From positions 301,783 through 365,782 of the forward strand of contig JAPWHR010000005.1 of assembly GCA_027214345.1 (NCBI GenBank): DNA of 64,000 nucleotides, in the 5' to 3' direction. Position numbers and translations under genes: made by a program. Source of the stretch: Comamonadaceae bacterium G21597-S1 (lineage in GTDB: Bacteria > Pseudomonadota > Gammaproteobacteria > Burkholderiales > Burkholderiaceae_C). Shown here one piece after another: positions 1-8,911 of the stretch. The notes beneath the pieces are model-generated. The model did not search any database, was not told the DNA's origin, and was given only the letters and a program-made list of their open reading frames with translations. Every line of letters starts with the position of its first letter. The stretch's first letter is position 1.

Positions 1-416
1 CCTCGAGCCACTATTGCGCCGACGCCATGCGCTGCGGCGAGGCGTTGCTGCAGGCGCTGGCCGACTGGCAGTCGCAACGCCAGGCACAAGGCCTGCCGGC
101 GCCCGGCGTCGGTATCGGCGTCGACAGCGGGACCGTGACCTGCGGCGTGATCGGGGACGAAGGCCGGCTGGAATACGCCATCATCGGCAACCCCGTGAAT
201 CGGGCAGCCAAGCTGCAGAACCACACGAAGCGGGCGTCGGTGCGCGGACTGGCCAGCGAAGCGTGCTTCCAGCGCGCCTGCGAGCAGGGTTATGCGCCGC
301 GCGGCGGCGCGCATCGGGTCCTGCCGGACTGCCGCGTCGCGGGTGTCACCGACCCGATGGCGCTGGTGGTGCTGGGCGAGGCAGCGCCGGATGCCGCTGC
401 CCATGCTGCCTCGTGA
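1..416 (+). CDS. Class III adenylate/guanylate cyclase, C-terminal part (5' truncated by window edge)
   Basis: The reading frame is open from the window edge (frame of base 3) to the TGA at 414-416, so only the C-terminal part of the protein is present. The segment GVGIGVDSGTVTCGVIG followed by RLEYAIIGNPVNRAAKL matches the end of the class III nucleotidyl cyclase catalytic domain: a glycine-rich strand, then the Asn-x-x-x-Arg transition-state motif in NPVNRAAK. Such enzymes make cAMP or cGMP from NTPs. The substrate-specifying and metal-binding residues lie upstream of the window, so cAMP versus cGMP cannot be decided. It ends about 45 bp from the convergent gspC and shows no link to it. Confidence 0.8.
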   Translation, partial: SSHYCADAMRCGEALLQALADWQSQRQAQGLPAPGVGIGVDSGTVTCGVIGDEGRLEYAIIGNPVNRAAKLQNHTKRASVRGLASEACFQRACEQGYAPRGGAHRVLPDCRVAGVTDPMALVVLGEAAPDAAAHAAS

Positions 417-461
417 TGCGCCGGCGCGCCGCGACCACGGCAGGCCGGCGTCGCCGCGGCG

Positions 462-1067
462 TCAATCCTTGGGGGGTTCTTCGGCGTCGCCGACGGCAGA
501 CGGCGGCTCCGGCTGCGGTGGCCGGGCGGCGATGGCCCGGTTGACGGCCGCTGCTGCGGGCGGCGGTGGTGCCGGGCTCGCCGCGGCGGCAGGACGCGGC
601 GTCTCCGGCTCCGATGTGGCGAGCGGCAACTCCAGCGTGATGGTCGGGGCGCCGGCTTGCGTCGGTGCCAGGGTGGCCGACCGGGTCGCGACCTGCGTCA
701 GCTTGTATCGGTCGTCGATCACGCTGCCGACACGGTATGGCCGGGGATGCTGGCCTTCGATGGAGATCAGCGCAACGCCGCCGGACGTCCGCCCGGCCAC
801 GACGCCGAGCAAGCGCATGCGACCGCCCGGGTCCTGTGCCAGGGGGAGCGGCAGGGCCTGTGTTGCACTGGCTGGCGCAGCGTTGGCCGGGCCCAGGGCC
901 CGCGCGAGCATCGGCACGTCGATGGACGGGGTCTCGGCGTTGACCGCGCCGGCCGTGACCGGAGCCTCGGACAGTCCGACGATCTTCAGCAGCCAGTAGG
1001 CGGCCGACAGTGCGGCCAGGACCCACAACAGGAAAGCAAGGATGCGTGACGGCCATCGGATGGTCAT
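462..1067 (-). CDS. gspC: Type II secretion system protein C (GspC-like)
   Basis: A 201-residue inner-membrane protein with one N-terminal membrane segment (about residues 8-27) after a short basic cytoplasmic end. A homology-region-like fold follows (RLLGVVAG..GGVALISIEG..PRPYRVGSVIDDRYKLTQV, about 84-130), then a Pro/Ala-rich tail. In GspC proteins this periplasmic region contacts the secretin GspD and links it to the inner-membrane platform. No PDZ domain is present, so this is the short form. It is transcribed away from gspG across a 67-bp gap, which must hold both promoters. The identification rests on the HR-like pattern and the position beside the gsp operon. Confidence 0.8.
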   Translation of the reverse strand: MTIRWPSRILAFLLWVLAALSAAYWLLKIVGLSEAPVTAGAVNAETPSIDVPMLARALGPANAAPASATQALPLPLAQDPGGRMRLLGVVAGRTSGGVALISIEGQHPRPYRVGSVIDDRYKLTQVATRSATLAPTQAGAPTITLELPLATSEPETPRPAAAASPAPPPPAAAAVNRAIAARPPQPEPPSAVGDAEEPPKD

Positions 1068-1134
1068 GGCCGATTATCATCTGCGATCGGCCTGCAGTCC
1101 GCCGGCCGCCCCCCAAAATCCAGGTGAGACCCTT

Positions 1135-1587
1135 ATGCATCCGATGTCGTCGATCACAACCGTTCGTCCGCTGGCCGCGCTGCGGCGCGGCTTCACGTTG
1201 ATCGAGCTGATGGTCGTGCTGGTCATCATCGGCGTACTGGCGGCGCTGATCGTACCCAATGTGCTCGAGCGTGCCGACGACGCGCGCACCATGGCGGCGC
1301 GGACCGACGTCAACAACCTGATGCAGGCGCTCAAGCTGTACCGCCTGGACAACCAGCGCTACCCGAGCGCGGAACAGGGCCTGGCGGCGCTGGTCACCAA
1401 GCCGACCAGCGGCCCGATCCCGTCGAACTGGAAGCCCTACATCGACAAGTTGCCGAACGACCCGTGGAGCCGTCCTTACCAGTACCTGAATCCGGGCATC
1501 CAGGGTGAGGTCGACGTGTTGTCGTTTGGCGCCGACGGGCAGGCTGGTGGCGAGGGCAAGGACGCCGATGTCGGCTCCTGGCAGTAG
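1135..1587 (+). CDS. gspG: Type II secretion system major pseudopilin GspG
   Basis: 150 residues. The prepilin leader ends in RRG and is followed by FTLIELMVVLVIIGVLAAL, the canonical class III signal cut by GspO/PilD between Gly and Phe. The downstream region has the GspG hallmarks (residues spanning DVNNLMQALKLYRLDNQRYPSAEQGLAAL, then WGRPY-like PWSRPYQYLNPG). It polymerises into the pseudopilus that drives substrates through the secretin. The ATG at 1135 is chosen because an AGGTGAG ribosome site lies about 8 bp upstream; the open frame extends further 5' but has no such site. It is the first gene of the gspGHIJKLMNDEF operon. Confidence 0.95.
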   Translation: MHPMSSITTVRPLAALRRGFTLIELMVVLVIIGVLAALIVPNVLERADDARTMAARTDVNNLMQALKLYRLDNQRYPSAEQGLAALVTKPTSGPIPSNWKPYIDKLPNDPWSRPYQYLNPGIQGEVDVLSFGADGQAGGEGKDADVGSWQ

Positions 1588-2080
1588 GCCGGGCCACACC
1601 GCGGCCTGGCGCGCGCGGGCCGGATTCACGCTGCTCGAATTGTTGCTGGTACTGGCCATCGTCGCCATGGCCACCGGCGGCGTGGCGTTTTCGATGCGCA
1701 ACATGGGCCAGAGCCAGCTCGAACGGGAGGCGCAGCGCCTGATCGCCATGCTGGAGGCCGCTCGGGCCCGCTCACGGGCCAGCGGCTTGCCGGTGTACTG
1801 GCGCAGCACCGAACAGGGCTTCGAGTTCCTCGGTCTGCCGGTGCCGTCGACCGACGAGCCGCCGGCAGCGCGGTCCGGTCGGGATTTCAGCCCTCGCATG
1901 GCCTGGCTGGGCGATGGCGTGTCGGTGCGTGACCCGCAGCTCGTGAGCCTGGGCCCGGAGCCCATCATCGGCCGCCAGCAGATCGTGTTGCAGCAGGACA
2001 GCCATGCGGTGTCCATCGCCACCGACGGCCTTCGGGCGTTTTCGGTGCAGGCGCCCGGAGCAGCGGGTGGTGGACCGTGA
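1568..2080 (+). CDS. gspH: Type II secretion system minor pseudopilin GspH
   Basis: 170 residues. A prepilin-type N-terminus (RAGFTLLELLLVLAIVAMATGG) with the expected Gly/Phe cleavage site and Glu at +5 is followed by a long helix. The body has the GspH pattern (EREAQRLIAMLEAARARSRASGLPVYW). Minor pseudopilins assemble at the pseudopilus tip. The ATG at 1568 overlaps the end of gspG by 20 bp, consistent with translational coupling; the frame is open further upstream inside gspG, but those starts would give an implausible leader. The stop overlaps the gspI start (GTGA). Confidence 0.9.
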   Translation: MSAPGSRPGHTAAWRARAGFTLLELLLVLAIVAMATGGVAFSMRNMGQSQLEREAQRLIAMLEAARARSRASGLPVYWRSTEQGFEFLGLPVPSTDEPPAARSGRDFSPRMAWLGDGVSVRDPQLVSLGPEPIIGRQQIVLQQDSHAVSIATDGLRAFSVQAPGAAGGGP

Positions 2081-2439
2081 GCCGGCCGCAGCGGGGGTTC
2101 ACGCTGATCGAGGTGCTGGTCGCACTGGCCATCGTCGCCATCACGCTGGTGGCCGGCCTCAAGGCGACCATGGCCTTGACCGACAACGCCCAGCGCCAGG
2201 CCGACAGCCTGCTGGCCCAGGTGTGCGCCGAGAACGAATTGATACGGCTGCGCCTGTCGCGCCAGACGCCGCCGGTGGGACGCTCCGATTTCGCCTGCGA
2301 CCAGGCGGGACAGGTATTCCAGGGGCGGCTCGTCGTGGCACCGACGCCCAATCCGATCTTCCGCCGGGTCGACGCCCAGGTGCTGGACGGCGAATACATC
2401 GTGTATCGGGTCGCCACGATCGTCGGGAGTTTCCAGTGA
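2077..2439 (+). CDS. gspI: Type II secretion system minor pseudopilin GspI
   Basis: 120 residues starting at a GTG whose last two bases form the gspH stop (GTGA overlap). It has a short leader MSRPQRG, then FTLIEVLVALAIVAITLVA, and the usual small-pseudopilin length. The segment ENELIRLRLSR followed by a compact beta region is typical of GspI, which forms the tip heterotrimer with GspJ and GspK. It is coupled to gspJ by a second 4-bp overlap. Confidence 0.93.
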   Translation: MSRPQRGFTLIEVLVALAIVAITLVAGLKATMALTDNAQRQADSLLAQVCAENELIRLRLSRQTPPVGRSDFACDQAGQVFQGRLVVAPTPNPIFRRVDAQVLDGEYIVYRVATIVGSFQ

Positions 2440-3149
2440 CGGGCGCAAGGCGCCGCGGCGCCGTCCGGCGTGGGCGGGGCTTCACGCTGGTTGAGATGCT
2501 GGTGGCGCTGGCGGTGATGGCCATGCTCGGCCTGATGGCCTGGCGCGGTGTCGATGCCATGGGCCGGGCACAAGACACCACGCGACGCATCAGCGCCGAT
2601 GTGCAGGCGCTGCAGGCTGGCTTGATCCAGTGGGGCATGGACCTCGACGCGATGGCGCCATCGACACCGATTGCCGCGCTGGACTTCGACGGCCAGGTGT
2701 TGCGCATCACGCGCCATTACCCGGTCGACGACCCAGCGGCCGTCGGCGCATTCGCCGGGTCGGGCGGTTTGAGGGTCATCGCCTGGAGCGTGCGGGACGT
2801 GGATGGCCGGCGCCAGTGGCTGCGCTGGCAGTCGGCGCTGGTACATACCCGCGCGCAATGGGAGCAGGCCTGGCAACAGGCCGCCTGGTGGGGCCAGAAC
2901 CCGAGCGAGGCGCTGCGCCGCGGCGAGGTTGTCGTCGTGCCGGCCGACCAGTGGCAGATCTTCTATTTCCGGCGCAACAGCTGGAGCAGCCCTCTGTCCA
3001 GCGCCGCCGAGGGCGCGGCGCCGCCCGGCGGGCAGCAGCCGCTGCCGGACGGCGTGCGCCTGGTGTTGTCGCTGTCGGCCGGCTCGGCGATCAGCGGCAC
3101 CCTGGTGCGGGATTGGGTGCGTCCGACCCTGGGTCCGGGAGGCTCATGA
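2436..3149 (+). CDS. gspJ: Type II secretion system minor pseudopilin GspJ
   Basis: 237 residues from a GTG overlapping the gspI stop. The leader is MTGARRRGAVRRGRG and is followed by FTLVEMLVALAVMAMLGLMAW, with Glu at +5 of the mature protein. The remainder (VDAMGRAQDTTRRISADVQALQ..) matches the GspJ fold. It forms the quasi-helical tip complex with GspI and GspK. A long open frame upstream of 2436 in this phase is only a GC-driven extension over gspI. Confidence 0.92.
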   Translation: MTGARRRGAVRRGRGFTLVEMLVALAVMAMLGLMAWRGVDAMGRAQDTTRRISADVQALQAGLIQWGMDLDAMAPSTPIAALDFDGQVLRITRHYPVDDPAAVGAFAGSGGLRVIAWSVRDVDGRRQWLRWQSALVHTRAQWEQAWQQAAWWGQNPSEALRRGEVVVVPADQWQIFYFRRNSWSSPLSSAAEGAAPPGGQQPLPDGVRLVLSLSAGSAISGTLVRDWVRPTLGPGGS

Positions 3150-4144
3150 GGCCGGCGCTCGCCACCTCGCGCCACGGCCGCGTCGGTGCACGCCAGCGCG
3201 GCGCCGCCGTGTTGCTGGCCATGCTGACGGTCGTGCTGGTGGCCACGCTGGCCGCGACCGCGTTGTGGCAGCAGTGGCGCAGCGTGGAAATCGAGGCGCG
3301 GGAACGCGAACGCCTGCAGGCGGGCTGGATTCTGATCGGTGCGCTCGACTGGGCGCGGCTGATCCTGCGCGAGGACGGGCGCAGCGGCGGCCCCGACCAT
3401 TTGGCCGAACCGTGGAGCATTGCGTTGCACGACACGCGCCTGACCACCTTCCTGGCGCTGGAGCCGGGCAATACCGAACTGGGCGACGACGTTTTTCTGT
3501 CCGGGCACATCACGGATGCGCAGGCCCGGCTGAACGTGGGCAACCTGATCGTCGGCAACCGGGTGTCGGAGCGCGACCTGCAGTCCTTCGAGCGCCTGTT
3601 CGACAGCCTGGCCATCGACCGTTCCGAACTCGCCACCTTGGTGGCGAACCTGCAACGCACGATCGGCCTGGCCGGGGCGGCGCTGCCCAGCGACGCGCCG
3701 CCGGTGCCCATCCTGCCCCAGCGCGTCGGCCAGTTGCGCTGGCTCGGCTTGTCCGCCGATACGGTGCAGCGCCTGGCGCCCCATGTGTCGGTATTGCCGA
3801 CCCGTACCCAGCTCAACCTGAATACCGCCGATGCGCTGGTGATCGCCGCCCGTATCGAGGGGCTCGATCCTTCGGACGCCCGCAACCTGGTGGCCGCCCG
3901 CGCACGGGCGCCGTTCAGGAACCTGGCGGAGGTGTCGCGGCAGTTGCCGCAGGGTGTCGTCGCGCTCAACCCCAGCGAGGTCGGGGTGTCTTCGCGCTAC
4001 TTCGAGGTCCGGGGGCGCTTGCGCCTGCAGGAGGTCGACGTCACCGAGATCGCGCTGGTGCAGCGCAATGGCATGAGCGTCACGACCGTCTGGCGCGACC
4101 GCGAGATCAGCGCTTCCCGCACGTCGGTCGACGTCGGGCGTTGA
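3146..4144 (+). CDS. gspK: Type II secretion system minor pseudopilin GspK
   Basis: 332 residues starting at an ATG overlapping the gspJ stop (ATGA). The N-terminus reads RQRGAAVLLAMLTVVLVATLAA: GspK lacks the +5 Glu of other pseudopilins, as seen here. The segments AQARLNVGNLI and later QLNLNTADALVIAARI..DARNLVAAR match the helix-hairpin-helix-like T2SK alpha domain, which caps the pseudopilus tip. Length is normal for the family. It is followed by a 94-bp spacer that interrupts the otherwise overlapping gene series. Confidence 0.92.
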   Translation: MRPALATSRHGRVGARQRGAAVLLAMLTVVLVATLAATALWQQWRSVEIEARERERLQAGWILIGALDWARLILREDGRSGGPDHLAEPWSIALHDTRLTTFLALEPGNTELGDDVFLSGHITDAQARLNVGNLIVGNRVSERDLQSFERLFDSLAIDRSELATLVANLQRTIGLAGAALPSDAPPVPILPQRVGQLRWLGLSADTVQRLAPHVSVLPTRTQLNLNTADALVIAARIEGLDPSDARNLVAARARAPFRNLAEVSRQLPQGVVALNPSEVGVSSRYFEVRGRLRLQEVDVTEIALVQRNGMSVTTVWRDREISASRTSVDVGR

Positions 4145-4205
4145 TCGCTGTCATCGCGCTGACTGGGTCGCGCCGCGCGATGTGCGCGCCAGGGCCGAGC
4201 GTGCC

Positions 4206-4225
4206 GGGAGCGGCCCGGCGGCTCA
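4206..4225 (-). repeat. 20-bp fragment shared with the gene-junction repeat
   Basis: The 20 bases at 4206-4225, in the gspK-gspL spacer, are identical to a stretch at about 54041-54060 inside the junction repeat between two ABC permease genes. Here the fragment lies in the opposite orientation relative to the surrounding genes, and the flanking sequence is only loosely similar. It may be a decayed copy of the repeat or a chance GC-rich match. Confidence 0.35.
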
Positions 4226-4238
4226 TTACAATCCGCCG

Positions 4239-5444
4239 ATGCCGACCCTGATCCTCGCTCTGCCCTCGACAAAGGCCACGGCTGCGACGGAGTTCGACTA
4301 TGTCCTGTCATCCGATGCGCGGCCGGAGGTGGACCACGGAACGGCGCCGCTGGCGCTGCTGCCGGCCGCCGACACCATCGTGCTGGTGGCTCCGGCCCGC
4401 GCGCTGTCCTGGCACCGGGTGCGGGTGCCGCCGGTGGCTGCCGGCCGCCTGCGCGCCGCGCTGGCCGGCGTGCTGGAAGACCACCTGCTGGATGATCCGG
4501 CGCAGCTCGCGTTCGCGCTCGTGCCCGGGCACGCCGATGACGGGCAGTCGCTGGTCGTGGCATTCGACAAATCCTGGCTGCAGGCGGCGCTGGAACTGTT
4601 CGAACAGGCGCAGCGACCGGTCAGCCGGGTGGTGCCGGCGTTTTTCCCCGATGCGTCGGCCAACCCGACGATCCAGTTGCACGTGACCGGCAACGCGGAC
4701 GACGCCAGCCTGGTGATCGTCGATGCGCGTGGCGTGACCTGCCTGCCGCTGGCCAGTGCGACAGCGGCCTTCATCGACCGGGCCCTGCCGCAGGTGGAAG
4801 GTCCCCTGACCGCGGAGCCGGCCGTGGCCAGCCTGGCTGAACAGGTCCTGGGCCGGCCCGTCACGGTGCAGCCGGCCTCCGAAGTCCTGCGGCAGGCAAG
4901 CCACTGCGAATGGGATCTCGCCCAGTTCGAACTCTCGACCCGCGGCGGTGGGCGGCTCGCGCGGCGCTGGCAGCAGCAGGCGCGCCAGTGGCTGTTCGCG
5001 CCCGCCTGGCGACCCGCGCGATGGGGGCTGCTGGCACTGGTCGTGGCCCATCTGGTCGGCATGAATGCATGGGCCTGGAGGCTCGACGCCGTGGTGCGCG
5101 ACAAGCAGCAACGGGTCAATGCCTTGTTGACCCAAGCCTTCCCCGGCGTGCGCACCATTGTCGACGCACCACTGCAGATGCAGCGCGAACTCGCGCGGCT
5201 GCGCCAGTCCAGCGGGGGTGTCACGGCCGACGACCTGGAGGCGATGCTGGCGGCTCTGGGCTCGGCCTTGCCCGACGGCGCAATGCCGGCCGGCATTGAC
5301 TTCGTACCCGGTGAGATCGCGGTGCGCGGACTCGCACTCGCGGGGCCGCAGCACGCAAGCCTGCAGGCCGACCTGCAGAGCCAGGGTTACGCGTTGCAGA
5401 CCGATGGCGGCCGCCTGATCGTGCGCCGGCAGGGCAGGCCATGA
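4239..5444 (+). CDS. gspL: Type II secretion system assembly platform protein GspL
   Basis: 401 residues. The N-terminal half is an actin-like cytoplasmic domain (MPTLILALPS.., then LSWHRVRVPPVAAGRLRAALAGVLEDHLLDDP, typical of GspL). A membrane segment follows at about 264-280 (RWGLLALVVAHLVGMNAWAW), then a periplasmic ferredoxin-like domain ending in GGRLIVRRQGRP. GspL couples the cytoplasmic ATPase GspE to GspM in the inner membrane. The ATG at 4239 removes an unlikely 19-residue extension. The stop overlaps the gspM start. Confidence 0.9.
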   Translation: MPTLILALPSTKATAATEFDYVLSSDARPEVDHGTAPLALLPAADTIVLVAPARALSWHRVRVPPVAAGRLRAALAGVLEDHLLDDPAQLAFALVPGHADDGQSLVVAFDKSWLQAALELFEQAQRPVSRVVPAFFPDASANPTIQLHVTGNADDASLVIVDARGVTCLPLASATAAFIDRALPQVEGPLTAEPAVASLAEQVLGRPVTVQPASEVLRQASHCEWDLAQFELSTRGGGRLARRWQQQARQWLFAPAWRPARWGLLALVVAHLVGMNAWAWRLDAVVRDKQQRVNALLTQAFPGVRTIVDAPLQMQRELARLRQSSGGVTADDLEAMLAALGSALPDGAMPAGIDFVPGEIAVRGLALAGPQHASLQADLQSQGYALQTDGGRLIVRRQGRP

Positions 5445-5929
5445 CGACGGCAAACACGCTGGCATCGCTGCGCCAGGCCTGGTCGCGCCTGGCGCAGCGC
5501 GAGCGGCGACTGGTCGCCCTGGCGCTGGCCGTCGTGCTGGCGGGGCTGTTGTGGTCGCTTGCCGTCGCGCCGGCGCTGGGTGTCCTGCGCACGGCTCCGG
5601 TACGCCTGGCCGAACTCGATCGGCAATTGCAGTCCATGCAGGATCTGGCGGCCCAGGCGCGTGCCCTGCAAGGCCGTGCTCCGGTGCCGCGGGACGATGC
5701 CGTGCGATCGCTCGAGTCCGCGTTGCAGCAGCGCATGCCCGGGCGCGCGCAACTCAGCCGTGCCGGCGACCGGGTGACGGTGACCCTGTCCGGCGTGCAG
5801 CCCCGGATGCTCGCCCAGTGGCTGGGCCAGGTGCGCGACGCCTCGCGGGTGTCGGTGCAACAGGCTCGCCTGACACGTTCGCCGGCCGGCTGGGACGGCA
5901 GCGTCGTGCTGCAATTGCCGCCCGAATGA
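5441..5929 (+). CDS. gspM: Type II secretion system protein GspM
   Basis: 162 residues starting at an ATG overlapping the gspL stop (ATGA). A short cytoplasmic end with RLAQRERRLVALALAVVLAGLLW gives one membrane helix (about 24-45), followed by a periplasmic coiled/ferredoxin-like part. This is the GspM plan; the RERRLV lead-in to the membrane helix is typical. GspM binds GspL in the inner-membrane platform. Confidence 0.88.
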   Translation: MTTANTLASLRQAWSRLAQRERRLVALALAVVLAGLLWSLAVAPALGVLRTAPVRLAELDRQLQSMQDLAAQARALQGRAPVPRDDAVRSLESALQQRMPGRAQLSRAGDRVTVTLSGVQPRMLAQWLGQVRDASRVSVQQARLTRSPAGWDGSVVLQLPPE

Positions 5930-5971
5930 GCCGCTCCGGCATCGGCATGGATCTGCAACGGCCATGGCGTC

Positions 5972-6772
5972 GTGTCGACGCCGACCCGATTGCGCCGCAT
6001 GCGTGAATCTCGCTGGGCCTGGCTGGGGGCGATCGCCGGCATCGCCGCGGGGATGCTGGCCTTCGCGCCCGCCGCATGGCTGGCTGCGGCCTTGCACGCG
6101 GGAACCGGCGGCCGCGTGCAGGCGGCGCAGCCTCGGGGCACGGTCTGGAATGGCAGTGCGCGCCTGGTCCTGACCGGTGGCGCCGGCAGCCAGGATGCGC
6201 GGGTATTGCCGGGGCGCATGGCCTGGCAGCTGCGTCCGACCTGGACGGGGGCGCGGCTGCAGTTGCGAGCCGAGTGTTGCATGACGCGCCCGCTGGGCAT
6301 GACGCTGGCGCTGCGCTGGGGCGGCGGGTCGCTGGCCTGGGTCGATCACGAAAGCCAATGGCCGGCCCAGGCGCTGGTCGGATGGGGGGCACCCTGGAAC
6401 ACCTTGCAGGCCGAGGGTCGCCTGCTGCTGACGCTGCAGGGCTTGTCATTAGAATGGCTCGCAGGGCGCACACGCGTGGCGGGAAGCCTGTCGCTCGACG
6501 CACTGGCGTTGTCGTCGCGTTTGTCCACGCTCAGGCCGATCGGCAGTTACCGCCTGCGCCTGATCGGCAACGGATCGAACGGGCCGCCGGAACTGCAGCT
6601 GCAAACGCTCGAGGGCAGCCTGCAGGTGTCCGGCCAGGGACGCTGGACCGGCGCACGCTGGAATTTCCGCGGGCAGGCGAGTGCCTCGGCACAGGATCAA
6701 GTGGTGCTGGGCAACTTGCTCAACATCGTCGGGCGCCGGCAAGGTGCGGTATCGATCATTGCGGTGGATTGA
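5972..6772 (+). CDS. gspN: Type II secretion system protein N (GspN-like)
   Basis: 266 residues with one N-terminal membrane segment (WAWLGAIAGIAAGMLAFAPAAWLA), then a beta-rich periplasmic region with RGTVWNGSARLVL, the AsmA/GspN-type hallmark. PPELQLQTLEGSLQVSGQGRW and a final NLLNIVGRRQGAVSIIAVD also fit GspN. The role of GspN is poorly defined; it occurs in a subset of T2SS operons. The start is uncertain: GTG at 5972 is the earliest, and an ATG at 5999 is as good since neither has a clear ribosome site. The preceding 42 bp hold nothing obvious. Confidence 0.82.
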   Translation: MSTPTRLRRMRESRWAWLGAIAGIAAGMLAFAPAAWLAAALHAGTGGRVQAAQPRGTVWNGSARLVLTGGAGSQDARVLPGRMAWQLRPTWTGARLQLRAECCMTRPLGMTLALRWGGGSLAWVDHESQWPAQALVGWGAPWNTLQAEGRLLLTLQGLSLEWLAGRTRVAGSLSLDALALSSRLSTLRPIGSYRLRLIGNGSNGPPELQLQTLEGSLQVSGQGRWTGARWNFRGQASASAQDQVVLGNLLNIVGRRQGAVSIIAVD

Positions 6773-6816
6773 ATGAAGAGGTTGGCTGGCTTCGATGGCC
6801 GGGATTGGGCTGCTAT

Positions 6817-8904
6817 ATGAACTGGAATGGCGTCATGGGTCTCGCGGCTTCGGTCGTGCGTGTCGGTGTGTGTTGCCTGTGCCTGGGAGGTGTGGCGTCG
6901 GCCCAGAAGCCGGGCGAGCCGATCACGCTCAATTTCGTCGGCGCGGAGATCGAAGCGGTGGCGCGCACCATGGGCGTCATCACCGGCCGCACGGTGGTGG
7001 TCGATCCGCGTGTGCGCGGTGTCATCAACCTGAGCAGCGAGAAGCCGCAGTCGCCGGCGGCCGCGTATGCCCAGTTCCTGGCGGCGTTGCGCCTGCAGGG
7101 GTACACCGTGGTGGAGTCCAGCGGCATCTACAAGGTGGTGCCGGAGGCCGAAGGCAAGCTGCAGGGCAGCGTCGTCTCGGTGTCGCCCGACAATCCGGCG
7201 GGCAACCAGATCGTGACCCAGATCTTCCGGCTCGACCACGAGAGCGCGCTCAACCTGGTGCCGGTGCTGCGGCCGTTGATCAGCCCGAACAACACGATCA
7301 ACGTCAACCCGGGCAGCAATGCGCTGGTCATTACCGACTATGCCGACAATCTGCGGCGCCTGGGTCGCATCATTGCGGCGATGGACATGCCCAACGCGAC
7401 CGATGTCGAGGTGATACCGCTCAAACATGCGCTGGCCTCCGACCTCGCGCCGCTGGTGCTGCGCCTGACGCAGACCAGCAGTGGGCCGGCGGTACAGGGC
7501 CAGGTCGACAACTCGTTTCGCACCGCCATCATTGCCGAGCCGCGCAGCAATACGCTGATCGTGCGCGCAGCCAATCCGGCCCGGGTCGCACTGGTGCGTT
7601 CGCTGGTCGATCGGCTGGACATGCCGACGTCGGACAACGCCTCCGGCAACATCCATGTGGTCTATCTGAAGAACGCCGAAGCGGTGAAACTGGCTGCCAC
7701 GCTGCGTGCCGCGATGGCCAGCGCCGGTGCGTCGGGCGGCAATGCCGCGGCGATCCGGCCGACGATCGGGGGAGGGGCCGCTGCCGCCGCCGCCGCCGCG
7801 GCCGCGGCCGCCGCCGGGGCGTCTTCGTCCCAGGCGGAGACTGGCGGCCAGATCCAGGCCGACCCGGCGACGAATTCGCTGGTGATCACCGCGCCCGAGC
7901 CGCAGTACCGGCAGATGCGCGCGGTCATCGACAAGCTCGATGCGCCGCGGGCCCAGGTGTTCGTCGAGTCGTTGATCGCCGAGGTCAATGCCGACAAGGC
8001 GGCCGAGTTCGGCATCCAGTGGCAGGGGCCGATCGGCCAGAAGGGCGACGGCAGCATTGGCTTGCTGGGCACCAACTTCAACATCGGCGGCACCAACATC
8101 ATCTCGCTGGCCACCGGCGCGGTCGACGGCACCTCCGTGCCGTCGTCCGGACTGAACGTGGGCGTGGCCGGCCGTGCCAACGGCGTGTATTTCCTGGGTT
8201 TCCTGGCGCGGTTCCTGCAGCGCACCGGCGACGGCAACATCCTGTCGACGCCCAACCTGCTGACGCTGGACAACGAGGAGGCCAAGATCGTGATCGGCCA
8301 GAACGTGCCCTTCGTGACCGGCTCCTACACGAACAACAACACCGGCGGCGGCACCGTCAATCCGTTCCAGACCATCGAGCGCAAGGACGTCGGCCTGACA
8401 CTGCGGGTCAAGCCGCAGATCAGCGAGAACGGCACGATCCGCTTGTCGATCTTCCAGGAGGTCTCCAGCGTGCAAGCCGCATCGGTCAATTCGCCCAACG
8501 GACTGATCACCAACAAGCGGTCCATCGAATCCAATGTTGTGGTCGAAGACGGCTCCATCGTCGTGCTGGGCGGCCTGCTGCAGGACGAGTCGGCGCTGAA
8601 TGAGGAGAAGGTTCCCGGCCTGGGGGACGTACCCTTGTTCGGCAACCTGTTTCGCAGCGAGACGCGGTCGCGGACCAAGACCAATCTGATGGTGTTCATC
8701 CGTCCGGTCGTGGTGCGTGACGGCGCGTCGATCGACGCCTTGTCGATGGGACGGTACGAGACCATGCGCGCCGACCAGCAAGCGGTGCAACCCCGCCCAA
8801 GCGCCATCTTGCCGAACCTGGGCACGGCGCAGTTGCCGCCGCCACCGGAGAAACCCGCGCCGCGGCCGGCTCCGGTACCGTCGGGCCGGTTCTCGGACCG
8901 GTGA
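6817..8904 (+). CDS. gspD: Type II secretion system secretin GspD
   Basis: 695 residues. A signal peptide ends near ASAQ (about residue 30). The N0 domain follows (ITLNFVGAEIEAVARTMGVITGRTVVVDPRVRG), then repeated N1-N3 secretin domains with NPGSNALVITDYADNLRR and EPRSNTLIVRAA. The C-terminal secretin core contains VPFVTGSYTN, ERKDVGLTLRVKPQI, and VVLGGLLQDE. It forms the multimeric outer-membrane pore. An unusual run of 12 alanines within Gly/Ala/Ser sequence (coded around 7780-7815) interrupts the N3 region. A short C-terminal Pro-rich tail may bind a pilotin or peptidoglycan. The ATG at 6817 was chosen because it begins the signal peptide; the upstream open frame overlaps gspN. Confidence 0.97.
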   Translation: MNWNGVMGLAASVVRVGVCCLCLGGVASAQKPGEPITLNFVGAEIEAVARTMGVITGRTVVVDPRVRGVINLSSEKPQSPAAAYAQFLAALRLQGYTVVESSGIYKVVPEAEGKLQGSVVSVSPDNPAGNQIVTQIFRLDHESALNLVPVLRPLISPNNTINVNPGSNALVITDYADNLRRLGRIIAAMDMPNATDVEVIPLKHALASDLAPLVLRLTQTSSGPAVQGQVDNSFRTAIIAEPRSNTLIVRAANPARVALVRSLVDRLDMPTSDNASGNIHVVYLKNAEAVKLAATLRAAMASAGASGGNAAAIRPTIGGGAAAAAAAAAAAAAGASSSQAETGGQIQADPATNSLVITAPEPQYRQMRAVIDKLDAPRAQVFVESLIAEVNADKAAEFGIQWQGPIGQKGDGSIGLLGTNFNIGGTNIISLATGAVDGTSVPSSGLNVGVAGRANGVYFLGFLARFLQRTGDGNILSTPNLLTLDNEEAKIVIGQNVPFVTGSYTNNNTGGGTVNPFQTIERKDVGLTLRVKPQISENGTIRLSIFQEVSSVQAASVNSPNGLITNKRSIESNVVVEDGSIVVLGGLLQDESALNEEKVPGLGDVPLFGNLFRSETRSRTKTNLMVFIRPVVVRDGASIDALSMGRYETMRADQQAVQPRPSAILPNLGTAQLPPPPEKPAPRPAPVPSGRFSDR

Positions 8905-8911
8905 GGCGGCC

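Noticed and set aside
346-2448. 700-residue minus-strand ORF across the gsp genes
   Set aside because: It is antisense to gspGHI with a low-complexity Arg/Ala/Pro composition typical of GC-rich shadow frames.
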